Assembly (NCBI RefSeq): GCF_001661075.1
Contig: NZ_CP014870.1
Coordinates: forward strand, 3,678,501 to 3,742,500
DNA from: Pseudomonas silesiensis
GTDB lineage: Bacteria; Pseudomonadota; Gammaproteobacteria; Pseudomonadales; Pseudomonadaceae
Length of the DNA: 64,000 bases
Direction of reading: 5' to 3'
Made by a program: the position numbers and the translations under genes. Positions within the stretch are counted from its first letter, which is position 1. Each line of letters opens with the position of its first letter. Of the stretch, positions 28,994-38,287 are shown piece by piece. The notes under the pieces are model-generated. The model ran no database searches. It worked only from the letters and a program-made list of their open reading frames with translations, and was not told the DNA's origin.

Positions 28994-29773
28994 ATGACCC
29001 CCACTGTCCTTATCGAACGGCAAGACGCCATTGCCATCGTCACCCTCAGCCACCCGGGAAAAATGAACGCCCTGACCTTGTCCATGTGGCAGGACCTGGG
29101 TGATGTCATGACCGAGCTTGCCGCTGACGCCAGCGTGCGCTGCGTGGTGTTGCGCGGCGCCGGCGAACAGGCCTTTGCCGCTGGCGCCGATGTTGGCGAG
29201 TTCCCGACCGTGCGCGCCAACCAGGCTCAAGCCCGGGTGTATGCCGAGGTCACCTCTGCCGCCATGCGCGCCGTTGTCGAGTGCCCGCACCCGGTGGTCG
29301 CCATGATCCACGGCGTATGCGTCGGCGGCGGCCTGGAAATCGCCGCGCTGTGTGACCTGCGCATCTGCGGCACTTCCAGTCGCTTCGGTGCGCCGGTCGG
29401 CAAGCTCGGCCTGGTCATGTCTTACGACGAAATGGCCGGGCTGGTCGCGCTGGCCGGACGCTCGACCACCCTGGAAATCCTGCTCGAAGGCCGCATTCTC
29501 GACGCTAACGACGCCTACGTGAAGAACCTGGTGACCCGCGTCGTGGCAGACGCCGAGGTCGAAGCCGAGACCCTCGCCACCGCCAGACGCATTGTCACCG
29601 GCGCGCCCCTCGTCGCCCGCTGGCATCGCCAGGCCGCACGCCAGCTAGAAGCCGGTGTTGCACCCACCGCCGAGCAAGTCGACCGCAGTTACGCCTGCTA
29701 CGACACCGAAGATTTTCAGATCGGCCTGAATGCTTTCATCGCGAAAGCCAAACCACAGTTCAAGGGGAAATGA
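28994..29773 (+). CDS. Enoyl-CoA hydratase/isomerase family protein
   Basis: This 259-aa crotonase-fold protein has the oxyanion-hole segments AFAAGADVGEF (about residues 61-71) and VCVGGGLEIAALCDLRI (about 105-121), with a Glu (GLE) in the first catalytic position of the family. The ATG at 28994 has no ribosome binding site; the perfect AGGAGG lies 44 nt upstream and is correctly spaced (7 nt) from an in-frame ATC at 28958. A start at that ATC would add 12 residues (IVEPRFDASGTI). The gene is followed after 1 bp by a CoA-transferase. It probably hydrates an unsaturated acyl-CoA in the cluster's pathway. Confidence 0.9.
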   Translation: MTPTVLIERQDAIAIVTLSHPGKMNALTLSMWQDLGDVMTELAADASVRCVVLRGAGEQAFAAGADVGEFPTVRANQAQARVYAEVTSAAMRAVVECPHPVVAMIHGVCVGGGLEIAALCDLRICGTSSRFGAPVGKLGLVMSYDEMAGLVALAGRSTTLEILLEGRILDANDAYVKNLVTRVVADAEVEAETLATARRIVTGAPLVARWHRQAARQLEAGVAPTAEQVDRSYACYDTEDFQIGLNAFIAKAKPQFKGK

Positions 29774-29774
29774 C

Positions 29775-30983
29775 ATGGGACCGCTGACAGGCATGCGCGT
29801 TGTAGAACTGGCTCACATCATGTCCGGCCCGGTGTGCGGGATGATGCTGGCCGACATGGGCGCCGACGTGGTGAAAGTCGAGAAAGTCCCGGACGGCGAT
29901 GATTCGCGCCGCTTCTCGCCGATCATGGCCAGCGGCGAATCCGCCTCGTTCATGGTGGTCAACCGCAACAAGCGTGGCATCGGCCTGAACCTGAAGACCG
30001 ACGGTGGCCGCGACGTGTTGCGCCGCCTGTTGCTGGAGGCCGACGTGGTCACGGAAAACTACCGGGCCGGCACCATGGAGAAATTCGGCCTGGGCTATGA
30101 AGCGCTCAAAGTGATCAACCCCGGGCTGATCTACTGCGCGATCTCCGGTTACGGGCGCAGCGGGCCGTTCGGCGAGAAAGGCGGCTTCGACCTGATCGCC
30201 CAGGGCATGAGCGGCATGATGAGCATGACCGGTGAAGCCGGGCGCGAACCGGTCAAGGCCGGCTCGCCCGTGGCCGACATCAACTCCGGCATCCTCGCCG
30301 CCCTCGGCATCTGCGCCGCCTACGCCGCCAAGCAGAAAACCGGCCTGGGGCAGATGGTCGACACCTCGTTGTTCGAAGCCGGTCTGCAACAGATGTACTG
30401 GCCGGCGGCCGCGTACTTCGCCGATGGCACCATCCTGCCGAAGATGGGTTCGGCCAACTCCACCAGCGCGCCGTACCAGGTATTTCGCACCGCCGACGGC
30501 TGGATCAACATCGGCGCCGCCAACCAGGCCAACTACGAGCGACTGGTCGAGGCCCTGGCCGTTCCCCAACTCAAAGCCGATCCACGCTTCGCCAGCAATG
30601 CGTTGCGCATGGAGCACCGCCTGGCCCTGGTGGAAATCCTCAACGAAGTGCTAGTGGCGCGCACCACGGATGAATGGATGGTGTTGTTCGACGACCTCGG
30701 CCTGCCTGCCGGGCCGGTCCTGGACATCGCCGCAGCGCTGGCCCACCCGCAAACCATCGCCCGGGGCATGGTCGTCGAGACCGAACACCCCACCGAAGGC
30801 CGGGTACGCGGCATGGGCCTGCCGATTCACTTCTCCGACATGGACGGCGCCGCACCGCCGGCCAGTCGCCACGCACCGCTGCTCGGCGAACACACCCGCG
30901 AAGTGTTGAAGGAAAGTGGTTATGCGGAAGATGAGATTGATGAGCTGATTCGAACCCGGGCGGTGGTGGCGCTGGCGTCCTGA
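29775..30983 (+). CDS. Class III CoA-transferase (CaiB/BaiF family)
   Basis: This 402-aa protein has the family start (GMRVVELAHIMSGPVCGMMLADMGADVVKVE), with the catalytic Asp expected in the VADINSGILAA segment (near residue 168), and the C-terminal GLPAGPV motif. These enzymes move CoA between carboxylic acids, here probably activating the imported substrate. The ATG follows the hydratase stop (TGAC ATG), with GGGGAAA as ribosome binding site. Confidence 0.93.
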   Translation: MGPLTGMRVVELAHIMSGPVCGMMLADMGADVVKVEKVPDGDDSRRFSPIMASGESASFMVVNRNKRGIGLNLKTDGGRDVLRRLLLEADVVTENYRAGTMEKFGLGYEALKVINPGLIYCAISGYGRSGPFGEKGGFDLIAQGMSGMMSMTGEAGREPVKAGSPVADINSGILAALGICAAYAAKQKTGLGQMVDTSLFEAGLQQMYWPAAAYFADGTILPKMGSANSTSAPYQVFRTADGWINIGAANQANYERLVEALAVPQLKADPRFASNALRMEHRLALVEILNEVLVARTTDEWMVLFDDLGLPAGPVLDIAAALAHPQTIARGMVVETEHPTEGRVRGMGLPIHFSDMDGAAPPASRHAPLLGEHTREVLKESGYAEDEIDELIRTRAVVALAS

Positions 30984-31021
30984 GCCGCCACAACACCTGA
31001 ACCCGATCCCGATCCTGATCC

Positions 31022-31125
31022 CCTGTAGGAGCGAGCTTGCTCGCGATGGACCTGAGAGCGCCGCGTTCAACCAGAAAGCCCGCGTCATCGTTAACGACCA
31101 TCGCGAGCAAGCTCGCTCCCACAGG
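31022..31125. repeat. REPIN, GAGCGAGCTTGCTCGC class
   Basis: The pair CCTGTAGGAGCGAGCTTGCT ... AGCAAGCTCGCTCCCACAGG is inverted around a 50-bp spacer. It splits the CoA-transferase from the TRAP genes. Confidence 0.85.
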
Positions 31126-31129
31126 TCAG

Positions 31130-31146
31130 AACAACAACAATAACAA
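31130..31146 (+). promoter_or_regulatory. Overlapping CA motifs before the TRAP binding protein
   Basis: AACAACAACAATAACAA contains four overlapping matches to AANAANAA and runs directly into the AAGGTG ribosome binding site, 10 nt before ATG 31157. This is a strong candidate Hfq/Crc binding site. Confidence 0.62.
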
Positions 31147-31156
31147 GGTGAACATC

Positions 31157-32200
31157 ATGAGCCGTATCTTGACCGAGGCCGTCAGCCGCCGATCATTTCT
31201 AATGTCAGCGGGCATCACCGTGGGCGGTGCATTCGCCGCCAACCTGCTGCCCTCCAGCGTCTTCGCCGCGACCAAACCCATCGTGCTGCGCTACACCAGC
31301 AGCCTGCCCGACACCCACCCGCTGAACATCCAGATGAAGGCCGCATCGCTCGCCATCAAGACCGAAACCAACGGCGCGGTGGACCTGCAGGTATACGCCA
31401 ACGGCGCCATGGGCGGCGACACCGACATGTTGTCCCAGGTGCGTGCCGGGGCGATCGACTTCATCCCATTGCCCGGCGCGATTCTCTCCACCCTGGTGCC
31501 CGCCATGTCCATTGAAAGCATGCCGTTTGCCTTCAAGGACTACGACAGCGTCTGGGCCGCCCTGGACGGCAAGCTCGGCGAGTACGTGCGCGCCAAGACC
31601 GCCAAGGTCGGTCTGATCCCGATGGAAAAAGTGTGGAACAACGGCTTCCGCCAGATCACCAGCTCGACACGGCCGATCTTCACCCCGCAAGACCTGGCCG
31701 GCTTCAAACTGCGAGTGCTGGTCAGCCCGCTGTGGACCTCCATGTTCAGCGCGCTGGGCGCCTCCCCGACCGGCATCAGCATCAACGAAACCTACTCGGC
31801 GTTGCAGACCAAAGTGGTCGACGGCCAGGAAAACCCGCTGGTGGTGGTCGAGTCCGCGCGTTTCTACGAAGTGCAGAAGTACTGCTCGATGACCGACCAC
31901 ATCTGGGGCGGCTTCTGGATCGTCGCCTCGGGCAAGACTTTTCCGAAACTGCCGGCGGATGTGCAGGAAATCGTTTCCCGCCAGATCAACGCCGCGGCAC
32001 TGGTCCAGCGCCAACAGGTGATCGACCTCAACGCCAGCCTCGAACCGTCGCTGACTGCCCATGGCATCAGCTTCAACAAGGTCGACCGCGCACTATTCAG
32101 GGCCGACCTGCAATCGAAAGGTTTCTACACCCAATGGAAGGAAAAGTACGGCGACGAAGCCTGGAGCTTGCTCGAGCAGTACGCGGGTCAACTGTCCTAA
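31157..32200 (+). CDS. TRAP transporter substrate-binding protein (DctP family)
   Basis: This 347-aa periplasmic binding protein has a twin-arginine-like leader (SRRSFLMSAG, residues 10-19) and cleavage near SVFA. The DctP features include an arginine in the ADVK/KLRVL segment (FKLRVL near residue 186) that normally binds a substrate carboxylate, and the VDGQENPLVVV motif. It feeds the fused QM permease encoded 15 bp downstream. The ligand is presumably an organic acid. Confidence 0.93.
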   Translation: MSRILTEAVSRRSFLMSAGITVGGAFAANLLPSSVFAATKPIVLRYTSSLPDTHPLNIQMKAASLAIKTETNGAVDLQVYANGAMGGDTDMLSQVRAGAIDFIPLPGAILSTLVPAMSIESMPFAFKDYDSVWAALDGKLGEYVRAKTAKVGLIPMEKVWNNGFRQITSSTRPIFTPQDLAGFKLRVLVSPLWTSMFSALGASPTGISINETYSALQTKVVDGQENPLVVVESARFYEVQKYCSMTDHIWGGFWIVASGKTFPKLPADVQEIVSRQINAAALVQRQQVIDLNASLEPSLTAHGISFNKVDRALFRADLQSKGFYTQWKEKYGDEAWSLLEQYAGQLS

Positions 32201-32215
32201 GCCGGAGACAAGGTC

Positions 32216-34114
32216 ATGAAAAACGAACTGCCAATGACGGATATTTCTCCCGCTGAAGGACTCAGCCCGCGCGCCGCCACCTTTCGTCTCGGTCGCGCAC
32301 TCGACACCGGCCTGCGCTGGCTGACCGAAGGCAGCGCAGCGTTGCTGGTGGTGGTCGAAGTCGTGTTGTTGTTCTGCAACGTGTTCTCGCGCTACGTGCT
32401 CAACCAGCCCATTGTCTGGGGCGACGAACTGGCCTCGCTGCTGTTCCTCTGGCTGGCCATGCTCGGCTCGGTGGTGGCAATGCGCCGGGGCGAGCATATG
32501 CGCCTCACCTCGTTCATTGCGCGGCTGCCCGTGGAGAAACGCGCCTTCGTCGACACCCTCGGCGCGGTGATCGTGATCACCTTCATCGGGCTGCTATTCA
32601 CCCCGGCCTGGGAGTACGTCAGCGACGAATGGATCATCACCACCGCCGCCCTGGAAATTCCCAACGCCTTTCGCGTGTCGGCCATCGCGGTGGGCCTGAG
32701 CCTGATGCTGATGACCTGTGTCGCCCGCCTGCTGACCAGTGCGCGGTTGATCGACTTCTCGGTGTCGGTGGCGATGCTCGCCTCCCTCGGCGGATTGCTG
32801 TGGGTGGCGGAAGGCCCCCTGCTGCTGATGGGCAACTGGAACCTGGTCATCTTCTTCATGATCGGCGTGATGGCGATGATCATCATCGGCGTGCCGATCA
32901 TGGTCGCGTTCGGCCTGGCCACCGTGGCATACCTGTCGACCATGACCGGCACGCCCCTTAGCCTGGTGGTGGGCCGGATGGACGAAGGCATGGCCAGCCT
33001 GATCCTGCTGGCGATCCCGCTGTTTGTATTCTTGGGCGCATTGATCGAAGCCATGGGCATGGCCCGGGCGATGATCAATTTCCTGTGTTCGTTGATCGGC
33101 CATGTGCGTGGCGGCCTGTCCTACGTGCTGATCGGTGCCATTTACCTGATCTCCGGTATTTCCGGGTCGAAAGCTGCCGACATGGCCGCCATCGCCCCGG
33201 CGCTGTTTCCGGAAATGAAGAAGCGTGGCGAAGATGAAAACGAACTGGTGGCGATGCTCAACGCCTCCGGGGCGATGTCGGAAACCATCCCGCCAAGCCT
33301 GGTGTTGATCACCATCGGCTCGGTGACCGGCGTGTCGATCTCTGCCCTGTTCACCGGTGGCTTCATGCCCGCAGTGGTGGGCGCAATCGCCATGGCGGCG
33401 GTGATCTGGTGGAAAAACCGCAAAGGCGAGGCCTCCACCGGCAAGCGCGCTTCGGGCAAGGAAATCGTGCGCTCGCTGCTGGTCGCGGTGCCGGCCCTGG
33501 CGTTGCCCTTTGTGATCCGCACCGCGGTGGTCGAAGGCGTCGCCACCGCTACCGAAGTCGCTGCCATCGGCGTCGCCTATACCTTTATCGTTGGCCTGCT
33601 GTGCTACCGCTGCTTCGACTGGCGCCGCCTGTATCCGATCCTGGTCAGCACCGCATCGTTGTCCGGCGCGATCCTGATCATCATCGGCAGTGCGACCGCC
33701 ATGGCCTGGGCCCTGACCCAGTCGGGCTTCTCCCATCAGTTGGCGCAAGTGATGTCGACGGTGCCGGGGGGTGCGCTGGGTTTCCTGATCATTTCCGCCG
33801 TGGCGTTCATCCTGCTGGGCAGTTTTCTGGAGGGCATCCCGGCCATCGTGCTGTTCGGGCCGCTGCTGTTCCCTATTGCCAAGGCCATGGGCATCCACGA
33901 CGTGCATTACGCCATGGTCGCCATCTTCGCCATGGGCCTGGGTCTGTTCGCCCCGCCCTTTGGCGTGGGCTTCTACGCCGCCTGCGCCATTGCCAAGGTC
34001 GACCCCAGCGGTGCGATGCGCCGGGTCTGGCCGTACCTCGGGGCGCTGGTCGTCGCCTTGGGCGTGCTGATCGCCGTGCCATGGATCTCCATCGGTTTCC
34101 TGCCCACTAAATAA
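32216..34114 (+). CDS. TRAP transporter fused small and large permease subunits (DctQM)
   Basis: This 632-aa membrane protein joins the DctQ domain (about residues 35-185, four helices, containing FSRYVLNQPIVWGDELASLLFLWLAMLGS) to the 12-helix DctM domain (about 205-625, starting FFMIGVMAMIIIGVPIMVAFGLA). QM fusions are a recognised minority type. With the binding protein it imports a carboxylate using the sodium gradient. ATG 32216 has GGAGACAAGGTC upstream. Confidence 0.93.
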   Translation: MKNELPMTDISPAEGLSPRAATFRLGRALDTGLRWLTEGSAALLVVVEVVLLFCNVFSRYVLNQPIVWGDELASLLFLWLAMLGSVVAMRRGEHMRLTSFIARLPVEKRAFVDTLGAVIVITFIGLLFTPAWEYVSDEWIITTAALEIPNAFRVSAIAVGLSLMLMTCVARLLTSARLIDFSVSVAMLASLGGLLWVAEGPLLLMGNWNLVIFFMIGVMAMIIIGVPIMVAFGLATVAYLSTMTGTPLSLVVGRMDEGMASLILLAIPLFVFLGALIEAMGMARAMINFLCSLIGHVRGGLSYVLIGAIYLISGISGSKAADMAAIAPALFPEMKKRGEDENELVAMLNASGAMSETIPPSLVLITIGSVTGVSISALFTGGFMPAVVGAIAMAAVIWWKNRKGEASTGKRASGKEIVRSLLVAVPALALPFVIRTAVVEGVATATEVAAIGVAYTFIVGLLCYRCFDWRRLYPILVSTASLSGAILIIIGSATAMAWALTQSGFSHQLAQVMSTVPGGALGFLIISAVAFILLGSFLEGIPAIVLFGPLLFPIAKAMGIHDVHYAMVAIFAMGLGLFAPPFGVGFYAACAIAKVDPSGAMRRVWPYLGALVVALGVLIAVPWISIGFLPTK

Positions 34115-34183
34115 ATCATCCTATGCCATCCCGGCCGACGGTCGTCGTTTCGACTGTCGGCACTTTCAAACACGAGGTTGCAC

Positions 34184-34645
34184 ATGAATTTTTCCACGCT
34201 GGAAGCCGGTATCGCCGCCACCGAACGCCACCTGATCGTCGACCAGGAACGCACCATCTCCTTCCTGGGCGAGGACTTGCGCATCTATGCCACGCCACGC
34301 CTGGTGAACGACATCGAACAAACCTGCCTGGACTATCTGCTGACCTTCCTCGACGAGGGTGAGAACACCGTCGGTGCGGCAGTCGATATCCGGCATGTCG
34401 GCGCAACGCTGCTGGGCATGTCGGTGAGCATCGTGGCGACGGTCACCCGGGTCGAGGGTCGCAGCGTCACGTTCAATGTCGAGGTGCGCGATGACGTCGA
34501 GCTGGTGGCGACCGCCGCCCACACCCGGGTGGTGGTGAACGTGGCCAAACTGCGCAGCCGCGTGCAGGCCAAGGCCGTAGCGGCCGCCGCCGGCGAAGTC
34601 GAAGACGGCGTGCTCAGCCCTTCCCAATTCGCCGCGTCGCGCTGA
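34184..34645 (+). CDS. FlK-type hot-dog thioesterase
   Basis: This 153-aa protein resembles FlK, the fluoroacetyl-CoA thioesterase of Streptomyces cattleya. The catalytic triad of FlK (Thr42, Glu50, His76) is matched with identical spacing by Thr37, Glu45 and His71 in ATPRLVNDIEQTC and IRHVGAT. Most relatives of this type are general short acyl-CoA thioesterases of unknown substrate. ATG 34184 has GAGG 6 nt upstream. It lies between the TRAP permease and two amidohydrolases. Confidence 0.8.
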   Translation: MNFSTLEAGIAATERHLIVDQERTISFLGEDLRIYATPRLVNDIEQTCLDYLLTFLDEGENTVGAAVDIRHVGATLLGMSVSIVATVTRVEGRSVTFNVEVRDDVELVATAAHTRVVVNVAKLRSRVQAKAVAAAAGEVEDGVLSPSQFAASR

Positions 34646-34660
34646 GCAAGGGACGACCCC

Positions 34661-35620
34661 ATGATCACCCTGCATGAACGCAACGGCCTGCCGAATCTTG
34701 CGGCCGTGGATGCGCTGCCGATTGTCGATGCCCACCATCACCTGTGGGACCTGGGCAACGGTCGCTACCCCTGGCTGCAGAACGAGTATCACGAGGAATT
34801 CTTTCTCGGCGACTATCACAGCCTGTGCCGTGATTTCCTGCCAGAACACTTCCTCGCCCTGACCGAAAGACAACGGCTGGTGGGCACGGTGCACGTCGAG
34901 GCCGAGCGCGCGCGCGACGAGCAGGTCGCCGAGACCCGCTGGCTAGAACAGGTGCACGCACGTTATGGCTTCCCGAATGCCATCGTCGCCCACGCCTGGT
35001 TCGACCGCGAAGACAGCGCCGAGATTCTCGCGGCCCAGGCGGCCCGGCCATTGGTCAAAGGCATACGTTCGAAGCCGGTCACCTCGGCGTCGCCGGACGT
35101 GTCGATTGCCGGCGCCAGGGGAACCATGCAGGACCCGAAATGGCTGGAGGGCTTTTCGCGGCTGGCTGAACACGGCCTGTCGTGGGACCTGCGCGTACCG
35201 CCCTGGCACCTGGTCGAAGCGGCTGAAGTGGCGGCGATATTTCCGCAGATCCAGATCGCCCTGAACCACACCGGGTTCGCCTGGGACCGCAGCCCGCAAG
35301 GCATGGCGCGCTGGCGCAAGGGCCTGGAAGCACTGGCCTTGCAACCCAATGTGCAGATCAAGCTGTCGGAGTTCGGCCTGAAAGATTCTCCCTGGAACTA
35401 CGACGACAACCGGGTTGTGGTCCTGACGGCGCTGGAAATCTTCGGTCCCGAGCGCTGCATGTTCGCCAGCAACTTCCCGGTTGCCGGATTGCGCGCCTCC
35501 TACGACACGATTGCCGATGGCATGGCGGCGATGCTCGCGCCCTTGGGTCGTGCGGTACAGGAAGCGGTGTTCGCCGACAACGCCCGGCGCTTTTATCGTC
35601 TGGAGCAACCCCATGAATGA
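34661..35620 (+). CDS. Amidohydrolase-2 family protein (lactonase-like), first of a pair
   Basis: This 319-aa protein belongs to the COG3618/amidohydrolase_2 group, which includes pyrone-dicarboxylate and sugar lactonases. The metal-binding DAHHHLWD (residues 23-30), a central Lys/Arg-rich VKGIRSKPV and the LNHTGF histidine are visible, as is the late FASNFPV segment. It overlaps the next gene by 8 bp and is clearly paralogous to it, with the same length. It probably hydrolyses a lactone or similar cyclic intermediate. Confidence 0.88.
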   Translation: MITLHERNGLPNLAAVDALPIVDAHHHLWDLGNGRYPWLQNEYHEEFFLGDYHSLCRDFLPEHFLALTERQRLVGTVHVEAERARDEQVAETRWLEQVHARYGFPNAIVAHAWFDREDSAEILAAQAARPLVKGIRSKPVTSASPDVSIAGARGTMQDPKWLEGFSRLAEHGLSWDLRVPPWHLVEAAEVAAIFPQIQIALNHTGFAWDRSPQGMARWRKGLEALALQPNVQIKLSEFGLKDSPWNYDDNRVVVLTALEIFGPERCMFASNFPVAGLRASYDTIADGMAAMLAPLGRAVQEAVFADNARRFYRLEQPHE

Positions 35621-36572
35621 CGTCTCCACCTTCGACTGGCGCGCGCATTTCCTGGCCAGCGGCGAGGACGCGGACTTGCCGATCGTCGACGCGCACCAAC
35701 ACTATTTCGACATCGAACAGCACTACTACCCGTGGCTGAACGATCGCCCGTTGCGGCCCTTTCGTTATGGCGATTACTCGTCGATCTGCCGCAACTTCCT
35801 GCCCGCGGACTATCGGCGGTTGAGCGGCCGTCATCGCATCGTGCAGACGGTGGTCATCGAGGGTGAATGGGACCCGGCGACGCCCGCTGACGAGGTGCGC
35901 TTTGTCGAGTCATTGGCGCTACACGAACCCACCCTGGCCGCCATGGTCGGGCAAGTCTGGCTCGATCGGGAAGATGCGGCGGATCTGCTTCGCCTCTACG
36001 GCGATCACCCCTTGGTGCGCGGCGTGCGTCACAAACCCGTGGTGACCAGCCTTGAGGCCTGGCGTGAAGATTTCGCGGCACCTGGCTCCATGCGTGATCC
36101 CCGCTGGCGCGACGGGTATGCCCGACTGGCGGAAAACGGCCTGCACTTCGAGTTGCAGGCGCCGTGGTGGCATTTGTCGGAAGCGGCCGAGCTGGCCAGG
36201 GACTTTCCCGACGTGACCATCGTGGTCAATCACACGGCGCTGCCGGCGGATCGTTCGGAGCAAGGCCTGGCCGGCTGGCGTGACAACCTCGCGCTATTGG
36301 CACGGGAGCCAAACGTCGCGCTGAAGATTTCCGGCATCTGCATCCAGGGCAAGGCCTGGCCTGTCGAGTCGAACCGCGTGGTGGTGAACGATGCCATCTC
36401 GATTTTCGACGTCAGTCGCTGTGCCTTCGCCAGCAATTACCCGGTCGACGGTGTAGTGAACAGCCTCGGCGAAGTGCTCGACGGCTTCAAGACCATCGTC
36501 CGCGACCGCTCCCTCGCCGACCGGCTTGCCCTGTTTCATGACAACGCCCGACGGATTTATCGACTCACTTGA
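35613..36572 (+). CDS. Amidohydrolase-2 family protein (lactonase-like), second of a pair
   Basis: Also 319 aa, this paralogue has DAHQHYFD (about residues 26-33), VRGVRHKPVV, VNHTAL and FASNYPVDG. Unlike its neighbour it keeps Asp after SNYPV (SNYPVD against SNFPVA), a difference that may affect activity or specificity. ATG 35613 overlaps the 3' end of the first copy. The two probably act on related substrates or in succession. Confidence 0.88.
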   Translation: MNDVSTFDWRAHFLASGEDADLPIVDAHQHYFDIEQHYYPWLNDRPLRPFRYGDYSSICRNFLPADYRRLSGRHRIVQTVVIEGEWDPATPADEVRFVESLALHEPTLAAMVGQVWLDREDAADLLRLYGDHPLVRGVRHKPVVTSLEAWREDFAAPGSMRDPRWRDGYARLAENGLHFELQAPWWHLSEAAELARDFPDVTIVVNHTALPADRSEQGLAGWRDNLALLAREPNVALKISGICIQGKAWPVESNRVVVNDAISIFDVSRCAFASNYPVDGVVNSLGEVLDGFKTIVRDRSLADRLALFHDNARRIYRLT

Positions 36573-36603
36573 TTCCGATTTTTACAGCCCTTCAGGAGGT
36601 TCC

Positions 36604-38181
36604 ATGTTTGAAGTTTCAGGCCACAACTACATCGCAGGCACTCGTTCGGCACAAGGCTCGAACACCTTGCAGAGCCACGATGCCAGCACGGGTGAAGCCC
36701 TGCCGTATCAATTCCATCAGGCAACAGTCGACGAAGTGAATGCGGCCGCCGAAGCAGCGGCCTCGGCCTTCCCGGTCTTTCGCAATCTTTCGGCCGCCCG
36801 CCGCGCCGGGTTCCTCGACGCCATCGCCACCGAGCTCGAGGCGCTGGACGATTCGTTCATTGCCCTGGTTTGCCGGGAAACCGCCCTGCCCGCCGGCCGC
36901 ATCCAGGGCGAGCGGTCCCGCACCAGCGGGCAGATGCGCCTGTTCGCCACGATGCTGCGCCGCGGCGATTTTTATGGCGCGCGCATCGACCGTGCCTTGC
37001 CGGACCGCCAACCACTGCCCCGGCCGGACCTGCGCCAGTACCGTACCGGGCTCGGTCCGGTCGCGGTGTTCGGCGCCAGCAATTTCCCGCTGGCCTTCTC
37101 CACCGCCGGCGGCGACACCGCCTCGGCCCTCGCCGCGGGATGCCCGGTGGTGTTCAAGGCCCACAGCGGTCATATGGCCACCGCCGATTATGTCGCCGAT
37201 GCGATCACTCGCGCCGCGCGCAAAACCGGCATGCCCGAGGGCGTGTTCAACATGCTCTACGGCAGCGTCGGCGAGGCCCTGGTCAAGCACCCGTCGATCC
37301 AGGCCGTGGGCTTCACCGGCTCGTTGCGCGGCGGGCGAGCGTTGTGTGACATGGCCGCGGCACGCCCGCAACCGATCCCGGTGTTCGCCGAGATGAGCAG
37401 CATCAACCCGGTGGTGCTGATGCCCCAGGCGCTGAAAGTCCGGGGTACGAAAATCGCCACCGACCTGGCCGCTTCCGTGGTGTTGGGCGCGGGGCAGTTC
37501 TGCACTAATCCCGGTCTGGTGCTGGGCATCCGCTCACCGGAGTTCTCCGCCTTTCTCGAACGTTTTACCGGCCTGATGGGCGAACAACCCGCGCAAACGA
37601 TGCTCAACGCCGGCGCGTTGAAAAGCTATTGCCACGGCCTGGACAACCTTCGCGCCCATCCCGGCATCACCCACCTGGCCGGCGCCGGGCAACAGGGCAA
37701 CCAGGCGCAGCCGCAAGTGTTCAAGGCCGACGCCGGCCTGTTGATCGAGGGTGATGAGCTACTGCAGGAAGAAGTCTTTGGCCCGACCACCATCGTGGTC
37801 GAAGTCGCTGACCAGGCCGGGTTGCTCGAGGCGTTGAACGGTTTGCGCGGTCAATTGACCGCCACCCTGATCGTCGAAGCTGCCGAACTCGACACCCTGG
37901 GCGACGTTCTGGCCCTGCTGGAACAGAAGGTCGGCCGCGTGCTGTTCAACGGTTATCCCACCGGGGTGGAAGTCTGCGATGCCATGGTCCACGGCGGGCC
38001 GTACCCGGCGACTTCGGATGCACGGGGTACCTCGGTCGGGACGCTGGCGATCGATCGCTTTCTGCGTCCGGTGTGTTACCAGAATTGTCCCGACAGCTTA
38101 CTGCCAGACGCGTTGAAGAACAGCAATCCGCTGGGTATTGCGCGCTTGATTAATGGGGTCGGCAGCCGCGATGCGCTGTAA
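36604..38181 (+). CDS. Aldehyde dehydrogenase, alpha-ketoglutaric semialdehyde dehydrogenase type
   Basis: This 525-aa enzyme has the size and motifs of the KGSADH branch (2,5-dioxopentanoate dehydrogenase): FGASNFPLAFS with Asn160, FAEM with Glu263, and GAGQFCTNPG with the nucleophile Cys300. That branch ends pathways for sugars, hydroxyproline and hydroxy acids by forming 2-oxoglutarate, though related substrates are possible. ATG 36604 follows CAGGAGG. The cluster's other enzymes are not those of the known sugar routes, so the substrate stays open. Confidence 0.88.
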   Translation: MFEVSGHNYIAGTRSAQGSNTLQSHDASTGEALPYQFHQATVDEVNAAAEAAASAFPVFRNLSAARRAGFLDAIATELEALDDSFIALVCRETALPAGRIQGERSRTSGQMRLFATMLRRGDFYGARIDRALPDRQPLPRPDLRQYRTGLGPVAVFGASNFPLAFSTAGGDTASALAAGCPVVFKAHSGHMATADYVADAITRAARKTGMPEGVFNMLYGSVGEALVKHPSIQAVGFTGSLRGGRALCDMAAARPQPIPVFAEMSSINPVVLMPQALKVRGTKIATDLAASVVLGAGQFCTNPGLVLGIRSPEFSAFLERFTGLMGEQPAQTMLNAGALKSYCHGLDNLRAHPGITHLAGAGQQGNQAQPQVFKADAGLLIEGDELLQEEVFGPTTIVVEVADQAGLLEALNGLRGQLTATLIVEAAELDTLGDVLALLEQKVGRVLFNGYPTGVEVCDAMVHGGPYPATSDARGTSVGTLAIDRFLRPVCYQNCPDSLLPDALKNSNPLGIARLINGVGSRDAL

Positions 38182-38231
38182 CTCACCCAGCCACGACATC
38201 AACTGACACCCCCTGTCGACCACCCCTCTGA

Positions 38232-38251
38232 CACCTGTTGAAAAACAGGTG
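38232..38251. other. Perfect 8-bp hairpin with GAAA tetraloop
   Basis: CACCTGTT-GAAA-AACAGGTG lies 50 bp after the aldehyde dehydrogenase stop and 60 bp before the PPC gene. It lacks a following T run, so it is more likely a processing or pause structure than an intrinsic terminator. Confidence 0.5.
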
Positions 38252-38287
38252 ACGGACGCTCTCGCCCAGAAAAACCGCAGTATCCAC

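Noticed and set aside
38232..38251. Intrinsic terminator after the aldehyde dehydrogenase gene
   Set aside because: The hairpin is perfect but no T run follows on either side, so it was listed only as a hairpin.
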